Below the pieces are notes generated by a model. The model made no database searches, was not told the origin of the DNA, and saw nothing but the letters and a program-made list of their open reading frames with translations. DNA of 64,000 nt from Evansella vedderi (lineage in GTDB: Bacteria > Bacillota > Bacilli > Bacillales > Salisediminibacteriaceae), in assembly GCF_030813435.1 (NCBI RefSeq), contig NZ_JAUSUG010000007.1:124001-188000 (forward strand). The letters are read 5' to 3'. Each line of letters starts with the position of its first letter. Position 1 is the first letter of the stretch. Made by a program: the position numbers and the translations under genes. Shown here in pieces: positions 1-7,966 of this stretch.

Positions 1-1
1 A

Positions 2-982
2 AAGTACCGTGATGGAATGGTGGAAATTAGTGGAGCCTCCTCTGAACTCATTGAAGGATCCGTAATGATCAACGAGATGTTGAAGAATATGAGTAACTCC
101 ATAAGTGAAAATTTAATGGACCACAATATGTCCGAGTGGGATTTAACTGACTTGGAGAATTTACCCGAAGGATTATCTAATTTAGGAGGTACGCTGGGAG
201 AAATAGCAGATGAATTGCAAATACTTGATGGGAACTATTCCGATACCTTTAATGAATTAGATCAAGCTATGAAAGAGATACCTAACAACTCCATTTCAGA
301 CGAGGAAATAGAACGGCTATATGAAAGTGGAGTAGATCGAGAAGTTATGGATAGATTGGTAGAGACCTATACGGCAAGTCAAAGGGCAATAAATGCTTAC
401 GATAATGTTAGGGGTAATTTTAATGAAATGGAAACTACTCTTAATGAAACTAGTAATTCTATTAGGGATTGGAGTAATTCACTAAATTCCATTTCTACTA
501 ACCTTGGTGATTCTTTAGAAGAAATGGATATATTTGATTTCATTGAACAATTGGAGGAGGGATTATCTGCCTTTTCTACTAATTATGAAGAGTTCCATAA
601 TGGCTTAATTAGTTATACAAATGGGGTTGCCGAATTATCAGACTCCTACAGGGATATTCATTCAGGAATAGTCGAACTGGCAAATGGAACAGGTGTTCTT
701 GAAGGTGGTATAGGGGAACTTGAGGATGGCACGAAAAAACTGTACGAATCAACTAATAGATTACCGGATCAAATGCTTGAAGAAATTGACAGGATGATTG
801 GAGATTTCGATAAGTCTGATTTTAATCCTGTGTCGTTCGTATCACCGAAAATCAAAAAAATCAATTCCGTACAGTTTGTCATTAAAACAGAAAAACTGAA
901 AAAAGATAAAGAGGAAATTGCGATAGAAGATGAAGAGGAGCCAAAAGGTTTTTGGATTCGACTTCGAGAGCTATTTTTCTAA
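2..982 (+). CDS. C-terminal part of a coiled-coil membrane-transport protein (YhgE/Pip or MMPL-like), 5' end outside window
   Basis: The frame is open to the left edge, so the gene starts upstream of the window. The visible 326 or so residues are mostly helical and acidic. They carry heptads of the L-x-x-G type (for example GVLEGGIGELEDGTKKL near the C-terminal third), the signature shared by YhgE/Pip phage-infection proteins and some Gram-positive MMPL/RND transporters. No transmembrane segment is visible here. The last 60 residues contain the block INSVQFVIKTEK, then a charged linker and the end FWIRLRELFF. That arrangement fits the extracytoplasmic or terminal domain of a large transporter. 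The exact family is an inference. A small hairpin follows the stop. Confidence 0.45.
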   Translation, partial: KYRDGMVEISGASSELIEGSVMINEMLKNMSNSISENLMDHNMSEWDLTDLENLPEGLSNLGGTLGEIADELQILDGNYSDTFNELDQAMKEIPNNSISDEEIERLYESGVDREVMDRLVETYTASQRAINAYDNVRGNFNEMETTLNETSNSIRDWSNSLNSISTNLGDSLEEMDIFDFIEQLEEGLSAFSTNYEEFHNGLISYTNGVAELSDSYRDIHSGIVELANGTGVLEGGIGELEDGTKKLYESTNRLPDQMLEEIDRMIGDFDKSDFNPVSFVSPKIKKINSVQFVIKTEKLKKDKEEIAIEDEEEPKGFWIRLRELFF

Positions 983-1289
983 TATAAATTTGATTACGGA
1001 GGGTGTCTTAAAAGGTTAAAACCATACCTTTTTGTACGAAAAATATGTTTAAATATATCGTTTATTTTCAAACGAAGTTGATTGAAGCGTAAATCAACTT
1101 CCAAATTTAGCACATCCAAAATAGTTTTCATTTATCGTAGTGTCTATAAGGACATGGGAGTTTGAGACCCCTATTTGTGAACAAAATATGAACTTTTATC
1201 AATATGTAAAAATAAACACATCCTTTTAACTATTTTCTTGTTAATCTTAACCAATAATAAAACAGAAAATATTAATTGGAGGGAAAACA
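983..1289. other. Intergenic region with two small hairpins
   Basis: At 1010-1033 an AAAAGGT/ACCTTTTT stem ends in a T-run and is a plausible terminator for the preceding gene. It looks like a degenerate member of the GAGGG-TCTTAAAAGGT terminator family seen elsewhere in the window. At 1074-1101 a perfect 10-bp inverted repeat GAAGTTGATT/AATCAACTTC has no T-run. Nothing coding was seen. Confidence 0.45.
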
Positions 1290-1532
1290 ATGAGCTGTGG
1301 TTGTTCTGGAAATTTAAGTGATGGGCAAGCAATAGTGGATCATGTAAAAAGTAAGGGAAAACAAAATTTTTCCCCAAAGGTTCCACATATCATTAGCTGT
1401 GATTGTGGAGAGGCATTTACACTAGAGACGGTTATTATGAACTGCCCTAATTGTGAAATGACATTTGTAGTAAAACCATGTGGATCCGCTGATGTTAACA
1501 ATATTAAGCAAGCAGGCATTAAATATGCCTAA
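1290..1532 (+). CDS. Small cysteine-rich, zinc-ribbon-like protein (80 aa)
   Basis: The start ATG follows a strong TTGGAGGG site with normal spacing. The protein begins MSCGCSGN and has two further Cys pairs, CDCGEAF and CPNCEM, plus a late Cys in KPCGSAD. This suggests one or two structural zinc sites. There is no signal peptide or membrane segment, so it is probably cytosolic. It is monocistronic, with its own terminator just downstream. I do not know a named family for it. It reads like a conserved Bacillaceae hypothetical protein. Confidence 0.75.
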   Translation: MSCGCSGNLSDGQAIVDHVKSKGKQNFSPKVPHIISCDCGEAFTLETVIMNCPNCEMTFVVKPCGSADVNNIKQAGIKYA

Positions 1533-1560
1533 TCCAATTCTTTAAGAAGCTATCGATAAG

Positions 1561-1610
1561 AAAAGTGCCTGTTCCCTTGGGTTAAATCTCTTGAGTACAG
1601 GCACTTTTTT
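1561..1610 (+). terminator. Rho-independent terminator
   Basis: The arm AAAAGTGCCTGT (1561-1572) pairs with ACAGGCACTTTT (1597-1608), with a long loop and a T-run. The CCTGT/ACAGG core recurs in several other hairpins of this window. Confidence 0.75.
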
Positions 1611-1703
1611 ATAACTACGAACAAAAGCGCAAACGCCTTGCTCACGAGGGACAACTTCAGTAACTCATCCACAAGAATAAAAATATTACTTACTAAAGCA
1701 AAA

Positions 1704-1729
1704 AAAAGACGCCACGGAGGACGTCTTTT
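1704..1729. terminator. Short hairpin AAAAGACG/CGTCTTTT
   Basis: An 8-bp stem flanked by A and T runs could terminate in either direction. No gene adjoins it closely. The surrounding 1611-1920 stretch contains no convincing ORF. A small AATTAGC/GCTAAATT hairpin lies near 1804-1824. Confidence 0.4.
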
Positions 1730-1923
1730 GGTACTATTGCGGCGAGAGACAACACTCCACATTGTGCTTACCTAAAAAGGCCAGTCAATCTCGTCTTACG
1801 CAAATTAGCTCATCGCTAAATTAGTATAACATTGTATAAGGGATATGGAAAGTTGAAAAAAATGTAAAATTATTTCTTTGAAGGATACGAACAGTAAATA
1901 GAACAAAAGAACCAGAATTATTC

Positions 1924-2045
1924 TCAAATGGAATTGACCTTGGAATCGAGTTAATCTTGGGGCTTCAAAAATTACAGTAGTAGGCCATACAACGATAGAG
2001 GAACTCGAAAAAGCAGGTGCCTTTTATTTTAAAAGTAATAGATGA
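1924..2045 (+). pseudogene. Probable gene remnant, two overlapping frames
   Basis: One frame reads GIDLGIELILG and stops soon after. The next frame continues KITVVGHTTIEELEKAGAFY and stops at 2045. Read across a frameshift these give a protein-like sequence with a Rossmann-style beta-strand plus VGHTT motif. There is no start or Shine-Dalgarno site. I could not identify the parent family. A HAD-like or nucleotide-binding fold is only a guess. Confidence 0.3.
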
Positions 2046-2214
2046 AAAGGAAGGCAAGGGAGGCAGGTTTCCTTTTGGAGGCAATAGGGAATTTTGAAAG
2101 TTTATTTGGTAATCTGTGATTTATTTTTAATAATGGTCATTAACCGTTTCCTTTCTTCCGTTCGATGAATAGGTTGTACAAACTTTTCATTGAATGGAAG
2201 AGGGGATGATTATT

Positions 2215-3417
2215 GTGTCCGAATATTCAAATCAACTGATTATTTGCTTTAAACCAAGGACACGTAGAACTACATGTTTAAAAACACATAGGGAATATGG
2301 AGCTGACCTTATTGATGAAATTAAAGAGCTTGGTCACCATATTGTGAAGGTACCTCCAAATGAGGTCAAGTCCTGTATATCAAAATATACTTCTTGTCCA
2401 TATGTTCGTTTTGTGGAGGAAGATCTGTATATCACAACAGAACCGATTGATAGTACTGTGGAGCAAACACCAGTAACAACAAACAATAATAAATCATTGA
2501 CCAATGATCCCTCCCTTGAAAAACAATGGGGACTCTTAAGCGTTAATGCGCATGAGGCTTGGGGATTATCACGAGCTAATGCCAATTTAGCTAGGATCGC
2601 TATTTTAGATAGTGGAATTGACCAAAATCATGAGGATTTAAGGGGTAAAGTAATAATTAATAGAAACTTCTCCAATTCTTCAACTGTTAATGATCTATAT
2701 GGACATGGTACACATGTCGCAGGAATTGCTGGAGCAGTGACGAATAACCGTATAGGGATTGCAGGAATAAGTTTTAATGCAGCACAATTAATGAACATTA
2801 AAGTATTAGGGGATACTGGCGGAGGTTCAGCTAGTAATGTTGCTAAAGGAATTATATATGCAGCGGATCAAGGGGCCCATATCATCAATCTTAGCCTTGG
2901 AATGGGAACTAGAAGTGAAACCCTTCGAAATGCAGTGCACTATGCACATAATAGAGGGTGTTTGTTAGTGGGATCTGCTGGGAATAATTCATCTTCGGGT
3001 GAGAACTATCCAGCTGCATTCAGTCAAGTAATCTCTGTTGCAGCAACAAATAAAGATAATGAATTGGCAAGGTTCTCTAACTATGGATCGTGGGTGGATT
3101 TGGCCGCACCAGGTCAAGCTATATTATCTACATTTTTCAATCCATCCAGTAACGAGAAATATAGGACTGCATCTGGCACGTCACAAGCTGTTCCCTTTGT
3201 CAGCGGACTGGCTGGATTAATTAAAGGAACCAACCCTAGATTAACAAACAGGGATATTGGTTCGATTATATTCCAAGCAACGGATAGATTACCGGAATTA
3301 TCTGGAAAAATACGTTATGGAAAAATCAATGCATTAAAAGCGATGGAACTGGCTAGGATTTTTTCAAGGGAGAAAATGAGAAGACACAATATTCCACCAG
3401 CATGGCTAAATTACTAG
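2215..3417 (+). CDS. S8 subtilisin-family serine peptidase without signal peptide
   Basis: The best start is GTG at 2215, with GAGGGG nine bases before it. The upstream in-frame ATGs at 2194 and 2206 lack a properly spaced site. The triad is complete: Asp132 in ILDSGID, His164 in GHGTHVAG and Ser323 in ASGTSQAVP, with oxyanion Asn257 in GSAGNN. The Ser block is GTSQAVP instead of the usual GTSMATP. Residues 1-100 resemble an I9-type pro-region. No hydrophobic signal peptide is present, so the enzyme is probably intracellular or exported by a non-classical route. It stands alone, so its substrate is unknown. Confidence 0.85.
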   Translation: MSEYSNQLIICFKPRTRRTTCLKTHREYGADLIDEIKELGHHIVKVPPNEVKSCISKYTSCPYVRFVEEDLYITTEPIDSTVEQTPVTTNNNKSLTNDPSLEKQWGLLSVNAHEAWGLSRANANLARIAILDSGIDQNHEDLRGKVIINRNFSNSSTVNDLYGHGTHVAGIAGAVTNNRIGIAGISFNAAQLMNIKVLGDTGGGSASNVAKGIIYAADQGAHIINLSLGMGTRSETLRNAVHYAHNRGCLLVGSAGNNSSSGENYPAAFSQVISVAATNKDNELARFSNYGSWVDLAAPGQAILSTFFNPSSNEKYRTASGTSQAVPFVSGLAGLIKGTNPRLTNRDIGSIIFQATDRLPELSGKIRYGKINALKAMELARIFSREKMRRHNIPPAWLNY

Positions 3418-3458
3418 CTTTTTTATTATAAACTGAAAATCATTGTAATGTAGATAGG

Positions 3459-3491
3459 GAGTCTAAAGGTTTTAAACATACCCTTAGACTC
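3459..3491. terminator. Inverted repeat between convergent genes
   Basis: GAGTCTAAAGGT pairs with ACCCTTAGACTC (one mismatch), between the protease and the convergent DUF1292 gene. No clear T-run follows in either direction. Confidence 0.4.
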
Positions 3492-3501
3492 ACTCCTTTC
3501 C

Positions 3502-3774
3502 CTATTCTCCTTCTTCGTCCATTTGCTCATCAAATGTTGAAGAGACCCTTTCAAACTCAGCATCGTTCTCAATTGCTGACAAACCACCATCATCATCTAC
3601 TCTTAGAAAGAAAACATCAATATCATCCTCATTATCTTCCTGTAGATCATCTGCGAAAGTAACTGCTACATATTCCATATCTTCTATTGTCATAACAGCT
3701 AATACTTCTACTTCTTGATCTTCATCGTTTTCATCACTAATGACAAATATTTCTCCCACTTCGATTTTATCCAT
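3502..3774 (-). CDS. DUF1292 (YrzB-like) acidic protein
   Basis: The start chosen is the ATG at 3774, because GGAG lies eight bases upstream. An ATG six codons earlier has no site. The 90-residue protein is very acidic, with an alternating beta pattern (EIFVISDENDEDQEVEVLAV) typical of DUF1292, the family of B. subtilis YrzB. The family is small, cytosolic and of unknown biochemical role. In B. subtilis it lies beside yrzL/yrrK, a context not seen here, so this is probably a paralogue. Confidence 0.75.
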   Translation of the reverse strand: MDKIEVGEIFVISDENDEDQEVEVLAVMTIEDMEYVAVTFADDLQEDNEDDIDVFFLRVDDDGGLSAIENDAEFERVSSTFDEQMDEEGE

Positions 3775-3951
3775 TATTTCAACTCCATTCATCTATAATT
3801 ATTTATCATCACATTATTATCAGCCATAAAGACCAGGTTTAAACGATAGCCTATTATTTTTTACAATAAATTTATTAAGCGGGGAAAAGGAGTAGACTTG
3901 TGGAAATAATGGCAAAATAGAGCTTAAAGGATAAAGGAGGGGGAGAATTAA

Positions 3952-4179
3952 ATGGAATCGTACGAAATACATGACATGATTATTGATAATGAATTGGAGG
4001 GGGAAGAATCGGTAACAGTGGCCATAGCATATAATGGTGAAGATTATTTAATTACATTTAATAAAGCAGATCTAGAGATTATCAACAAATGGATTTTTGA
4101 GGATAATAAGTCACTTCCAGCGACTTTACCAGAATATATTATAGAATCCTTAAGGGAAGAGATTAAGCGGTTTATATAA
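3952..4179 (+). CDS. Conserved hypothetical acidic protein (75 aa)
   Basis: AAGGAGGGGGAG precedes the ATG. The protein is soluble and acidic, with a probable beta-strand region (SVTVAIAYNGEDYLITF) followed by helices and an ending REEIKRFI. No motif or family is recognised. It is followed directly by a strong bidirectional terminator shared with the convergent ABC operon. Confidence 0.65.
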   Translation: MESYEIHDMIIDNELEGEESVTVAIAYNGEDYLITFNKADLEIINKWIFEDNKSLPATLPEYIIESLREEIKRFI

Positions 4180-4201
4180 TTTTTCCTTGTGGTTTTTGAA
4201 T

Positions 4202-4246
4202 AACCTGCCTCCTAGAAAAATCATTTGGAGCGGAGGCAGGTTTTTT
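4202..4246. terminator. Bidirectional terminator
   Basis: A perfect 11-bp stem, AACCTGCCTCC/GGAGGCAGGTT, is followed by a T-run on the plus strand. It lies between two convergent transcription units and can serve both. Confidence 0.85.
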
Positions 4247-4247
4247 C

Positions 4248-5360
4248 TTATCTTGCTGCTACAATTGATTTTCTTTTATATAAGAAAGAGCCAATTAAAA
4301 AGGTAACGGCCCCCCAAAGAACCATGATTCCAATGCCGAACCAAAGGCTACTGGAAAAAACACTGGTGGAGTAGACCATACTTTCCCTTAACCCTTCAAC
4401 GAAATAGGTAAGGGGGAGAATATTGGATATTGGTTGAATCCATTCTGGCATAGTTTCAATCGGAAAGAATATACCACTTAAAAACATCATGATAAAGCTG
4501 AAAATGTTTGCTACTCCCATATAGGCTTCTGAAGTTTTACTGAAGGAAGAAAAAAAGTATCCTAAAGCATTAAATGATAGGGCGCCAAGTAAAAAAACAA
4601 TAAGAAGACTTGGGAAGTTAATGTATAGGTTAGCACCGAAAATAAGTACACCAATGAGTGACAATAAAATAATTTGAATGATACTAAATAATAATCTCAT
4701 GACCATATCACTTAAACCAAAGATGTTCATATTGGCAGGTGTCATGCGTAGCCTTTTAATCAACCCTTTACGACGCATTTCCACTAGATCTACCATTCCA
4801 AACATTCCACCTTGAGCGATGGCTAGGGCAATCATCCCAGTAAGGAGAAAGTCAGTGTAATTGATCTCGTTACTTCCAGAAGTAATGGATTCGAATTGTA
4901 ATTCATATGTAGGGGTCGCACCAACAGCAGTTAGGTTTGCTTGTTGTACCAAATTATTTAACATCCCCGATAGGGCTTGCGTGGTTACCCCTTGCTCGTT
5001 TTCTCTATTAACAACAAGGAGGATCGAGGTTGCATCTTCTCCTTCAGGTAACACAATGGCAGCATGGACTTCTTGGTCCTTTACAAGTTCTTCTGCTATC
5101 TCCCGAGTTACAGGTTTACCGTTTTTCACTTCCAATACAGGAATTTGACTAATTTGTTGAAGCATCATTTGTGAGCCTGGATTCGGATTTTCATCAACAA
5201 TAGCCACTTTTGCGGAAAATTCATTATCGGAACTGCCACTAAAAATAACCATAAAGATGGTCATCAAGATAACAGGGAAGAATATACCCCAGAACCATGC
5301 TTGTTTCTCACGAAAAGTTAATTTAAGTTGAGCTACGAACATTTCCTTAAATTGCTTCAA
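4248..5360 (-). CDS. ABC-2 type transporter permease
   Basis: The start is taken as TTG at 5360 (protein MKQFKEMFVAQLKL), six bases after GGAGGG and one base after the ATPase stop. A longer ATG frame would overlap the ATPase by 41 bases. The 370-residue protein has an N-terminal membrane helix (FWGIFFPVILMTIFMVIF), a roughly 130-residue external domain and five more helices in the C-terminal half, the layout of ABC2_membrane_3 permeases. With the ATPase it should form an exporter of drug, antibiotic or lipid type. The substrate cannot be told. Confidence 0.9.
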   Translation of the reverse strand: MKQFKEMFVAQLKLTFREKQAWFWGIFFPVILMTIFMVIFSGSSDNEFSAKVAIVDENPNPGSQMMLQQISQIPVLEVKNGKPVTREIAEELVKDQEVHAAIVLPEGEDATSILLVVNRENEQGVTTQALSGMLNNLVQQANLTAVGATPTYELQFESITSGSNEINYTDFLLTGMIALAIAQGGMFGMVDLVEMRRKGLIKRLRMTPANMNIFGLSDMVMRLLFSIIQIILLSLIGVLIFGANLYINFPSLLIVFLLGALSFNALGYFFSSFSKTSEAYMGVANIFSFIMMFLSGIFFPIETMPEWIQPISNILPLTYFVEGLRESMVYSTSVFSSSLWFGIGIMVLWGAVTFLIGSFLYKRKSIVAAR

Positions 5361-5361
5361 A

Positions 5362-6291
5362 TTAATCCCTCCATTCTTTCCCAGTAAACGTAATAAAGAC
5401 ATCTTCTAAGCTCATTTCGCGTATGGATACTTGTTCAACATGATAGTTCTTTTCTTTTGTAAATCCAAATAAGCTATACAATGTATTCTCTGGGTCTGTT
5501 GACCAAAGCTTTAAAGACCTGTCTTTTCGTTCTGTTCGAGTGACGGAATCTAGGTCTTTAGCAAAAAGGCATACTTCTTTTGCAGCATCTGTACCATCAA
5601 GGAAGGATAATCGCACTTCCCTTTCTTCTGTGAGCTTTTCAATAAGGGCAGCGGGTGTATCTAATGTGACAATTTTTCCTTGATCAACAATGCAAACACG
5701 ATCACTTAACTTCTCCGCTTCTTCCATATAATGTGTCGTTAGAATTGTCGTTTTCCCCAATTCCTTTAGCTGCAAAATAATATCCCAAATATTACGTCGA
5801 GCCTGAGGATCAAGTCCCGTTGTAGGTTCATCTAGGAAAATAATGTCTGGATCGCTTATCATTGCTAGTCCAATGGCAAGTCTTTGCCGTTGACCACCGG
5901 ATAACTTTTTTACGTGGTTGTTGCGATGATCCGTAAGGTTTATTAATTGGAGGATTTCCTCTGTAGGTCGGGCCTTGTCATAGAATGTAGCAAAGAGATT
6001 TAGGTTCTCTTCCGGTGTTAATAGATCAAACATGGCACTAGATTGAGGTTGTACACCGATCTTCTTTTTAATAGTATTTCCGTGGTTATTCCAGTCTAGT
6101 TCCCCAAAGCGGATTTCTCCACTGTCTGGTGAAACTAAGCCTTCAATCATTTCCAATGTTGTGGTTTTACCTGCACCGTTTGGTCCAATGATCGTAAATA
6201 CTTCCCCTGCATTCACTTCGAAACTAATATCCTGAACAGCATGGATGGAACCAAATGATTTCTTTAAGTGCTTTACTTCTAAAACGGTCAT
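5362..6291 (-). CDS. ABC transporter ATP-binding protein (DrrA/CcmA-like)
   Basis: The start is the ATG at 6291 (MTVLEVKHLKKSFG), six bases after GAGGAG. The frame is open further upstream without a site. Walker A is GPNGAGKTT, the signature LSGGQRQRLA, and Walker B IIFLDEP followed by TTGLDP and the H-loop TTHYMEEAE. A roughly 80-residue C-terminal extension is typical of ABC-2 exporters. It is the first gene of a two-gene operon and is translationally coupled to the permease (1-bp gap). It energises export of an unknown compound. Confidence 0.95.
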   Translation of the reverse strand: MTVLEVKHLKKSFGSIHAVQDISFEVNAGEVFTIIGPNGAGKTTTLEMIEGLVSPDSGEIRFGELDWNNHGNTIKKKIGVQPQSSAMFDLLTPEENLNLFATFYDKARPTEEILQLINLTDHRNNHVKKLSGGQRQRLAIGLAMISDPDIIFLDEPTTGLDPQARRNIWDIILQLKELGKTTILTTHYMEEAEKLSDRVCIVDQGKIVTLDTPAALIEKLTEEREVRLSFLDGTDAAKEVCLFAKDLDSVTRTERKDRSLKLWSTDPENTLYSLFGFTKEKNYHVEQVSIREMSLEDVFITFTGKEWRD

Positions 6292-6476
6292 CGTAATCTC
6301 CTCACCTTCATGTGATTTCAACATATGTAAATACGTTAAACTTATTAAAAGGTTTCACATCTTTCTATTTATTTTTATGTTGTTGCCTATATATGGCGAA
6401 AAATATTTCAAACCAAATTTGTAAATTCTATGTTTAAAATCATATGTAGAAATGAATCAATAGAGGATGTGATGTT

Positions 6477-6752
6477 TTGGGAAAAAAGATAACAGAAACA
6501 AAATGTTCATGCAAAGCTTGTGGTAATGTATGGTATTACGGAAAAGATGAAGAATTAAGTAATTTAGGAGATAGGTTACAAAATATAGGAAGTGAGATGA
6601 GTAACATAGGGAAAAACATGATGTGCTGCACCGGTTGCTTACCGGCCCTATTTATTCCAGAAAAACAGCAGACAGCTGTAAAAGATTTGAACAGTTGTCC
6701 AAAATGTCACTCTAAAGCAGTTGCAAAGGAGAAAGTGGTCCATGAAGTTTAG
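6477..6752 (+). CDS. Zinc-ribbon domain protein (91 aa)
   Basis: The start is TTG at 6477, ten bases after GAGG. Two Cys pairs are spaced as a split zinc ribbon: CSCKACGNVW near the start and CPKCHSK near the end. In between is a helical section with near-repeats NLGDRLQNIG and MSNIGKNM, then the short hydrophobic patch CCTGCLPALFIP. The gene overlaps the yidD start by 11 bases, so the two are probably translated together. The function is unknown. Confidence 0.7.
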   Translation: MGKKITETKCSCKACGNVWYYGKDEELSNLGDRLQNIGSEMSNIGKNMMCCTGCLPALFIPEKQQTAVKDLNSCPKCHSKAVAKEKVVHEV

Positions 6753-6975
6753 CAAGGTAGTTTTATTTTTACTATTAGAGATTATACGATTTTATCAAAA
6801 GAGAATATCACCCATAAAACCTAAAAGGATAAAGTGTCGATTCTATCCTACGTGTTCTCAGTACGCCGTATTATCATTAAAAAAATATGGTGTTAGAAAG
6901 GGAATTTTAAAAATAATTAATCGTTTGGTGCGCTGTCGGCCTGACAATTATGAAAGTTGTATAGATTTTCCTTAA
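6742..6975 (+). CDS. yidD: Membrane protein insertion efficiency factor YidD
   Basis: The start ATG at 6742 follows AAAGGAG. The 77-residue protein has an amphipathic N-terminal helix and the family core CRFYPTCSQYA, followed by KKYGVRKG and RLVRCRP. That is the diagnostic YidD (UPF0161) pattern with its three conserved cysteines. YidD proteins sit at the inner face of the membrane and assist YidC/SpoIIIJ insertion of membrane proteins. The gene overlaps the upstream zinc-ribbon gene and ends before a clear terminator. B. subtilis YtjA is the same family. Confidence 0.92.
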   Translation: MKFSKVVLFLLLEIIRFYQKRISPIKPKRIKCRFYPTCSQYAVLSLKKYGVRKGILKIINRLVRCRPDNYESCIDFP

Positions 6976-7041
6976 AATGAATTTTGGTGGAGAGAAAACT
7001 CTTTAAGTTGTTTTAAGTCTAATACTCTATTGTATTAATGA

Positions 7042-7068
7042 AAAAAGGGTTGCTAGGCAACCCTTTTT
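7042..7068 (+). terminator. Rho-independent terminator
   Basis: AAAAAAGGGTTGC and GCAACCCTTTTT form a tight GC-rich stem with a T-run, closing the yidD unit. Confidence 0.85.
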
Positions 7069-7372
7069 AAAGGAGGTATGCAGCATGAGTCACACTAGGT
7101 GCAGCTAGGTGCTCCAACTATACATATTGTATAGTTACTTTATTTTATTAAATGTAAAATTAAGTGCTTGTTTCTATAACTAGATTTTATAATTTTTGGC
7201 TATTAACTATGTATGCTATTTACTAGTACATTTGAACATATTTCTAAATCTAGTAAGACATATAACTATATTCACAAAAAAGTGGGACAAATCCTATACC
7301 AATACTCGCTTTTAACATAAATTATTATAGAGGTTATTAAAAATCCTCAAATTAATTGTAAGGGGGGATATT
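7069..7372. other. AT-rich intergenic region with an RBS-led minigene
   Basis: AAAGGAGG at 7070-7077 precedes ATG at 7086 with a seven-codon frame (MSHTRCS) directly behind the terminator. A short tandem copy TAGGTGCAGC/TAGGTGCTCC overlaps it. The rest, to 7360, is AT-rich and shows no ORF. It probably holds the promoter of the following mini-gene. Confidence 0.3.
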
Positions 7373-7474
7373 ATGACTCATATAACAAAATTTCCTGATG
7401 CTTTCGCATTTGTTGTGGTGATCTTCGTGCTTCTTGTTATCATAGGAGCCGTTGTCGTGAGACCTTACTATTAA
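7373..7474 (+). CDS. YjcZ-family tiny sporulation membrane protein (33 aa)
   Basis: AGGGGGG lies seven bases before the ATG. The protein is MTHITKFPDAF followed by the single transmembrane stretch AFVVVIFVLLVIIGAVVV and a short RPYY tail. This is the tiny_TM_bacill (YjcZ) pattern. Family members are made during sporulation in Bacillus. It is the first of two adjacent copies. Too short for most gene finders. Confidence 0.85.
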   Translation: MTHITKFPDAFAFVVVIFVLLVIIGAVVVRPYY

Positions 7475-7584
7475 TAATAGGTAAAACAAAGGTGCTAAGT
7501 TCCTTTGTTAAACTAATTTACTAGGACGCAATTTAAGTCAATAAACCATTTTTAGGGAAAGGATTTTGAAAGGAGGGAAATGGA

Positions 7585-7716
7585 ATGTCATATTATGGAT
7601 ATGGCTATGGTTGTGGCTATGGACCAGTGTATGGATACGGATTTAGAACAGGCTTTGCCTTAGTTTTAGTGCTGTTCATCTTGCTTGTTATCATTGGAGC
7701 AGCTATAATTAGATAA
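7585..7716 (+). CDS. YjcZ-family tiny sporulation membrane protein (43 aa)
   Basis: AAAGGAGGG precedes the ATG. The N-terminus is a Gly/Tyr repeat (SYYGYGYGCGYGPVYGYG), then FRTGFALVLVLFILLVIIGAA, matching the membrane helix of the upstream copy (FVLLVIIGA against FILLVIIGA). The Gly-Tyr head is usual in the YjcZ family. A strong terminator follows, so the pair probably ends one transcript. A role in the forespore or coat is expected from family members only. Confidence 0.88.
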   Translation: MSYYGYGYGCGYGPVYGYGFRTGFALVLVLFILLVIIGAAIIR

Positions 7717-7724
7717 TGTTGTGA

Positions 7725-7768
7725 TTGCCCCCGATGCAGCATAGCTTGAATCCATTGGGGGCTTTTTT
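7725..7768 (+). terminator. Rho-independent terminator
   Basis: GCCCCCGATG pairs with CATTGGGGGC (one G-T pair) and is followed by TTTTTTT. Confidence 0.88.
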
Positions 7769-7807
7769 TGCTAGTAATATTTTTGTCTTACATAGGGAGA
7801 GAAACTT

Positions 7808-7966
7808 CTATTTATATTTATGTTCATGGGGAGTATCATGTTTTTTGATTATTTCATTAAATAAACTTCCGTTAACATCAGGAGATTGATTTTTTGATAG
7901 AGCCATTGCTCCCATTAATTTTTTTAATTCCCCAACAGTAAGTGGTCGTGAATCAGGCTTATGTTG
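7808..7966 (-). CDS. In-frame ORF directly after the HPr kinase-like stop codon (52 codons)
   Basis: The TAG that ends the HPr kinase paralogue is followed in the same frame by 52 sense codons (from QHKPDSRPLTVGEL to DTPHEHKYK). The text is protein-like and rich in charged residues. The only internal ATG is at 7915 (MGAMALSKNQ), with a weak, distant GGGGAA. It could be a separate small gene starting there (35 aa), a C-terminal extension made by stop readthrough, or a remnant of another gene fused behind the kinase. I do not recognise the family. Confidence 0.4.
   Translation of the reverse strand, partial: QHKPDSRPLTVGELKKLMGAMALSKNQSPDVNGSLFNEIIKKHDTPHEHKYK

Noticed and set aside
1611-1860. 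Possible structured RNA (SRP, 6S or riboswitch) in the 1.6-1.9 kb gap
   Set aside because: Only small unrelated hairpins. None of the conserved sequences of these RNAs could be recognised.
7086-7109. Seven-codon minigene MSHTRCS with AAAGGAGG site
   Set aside because: It follows a terminator with no visible promoter and contains a short tandem duplication. More likely debris than a gene.
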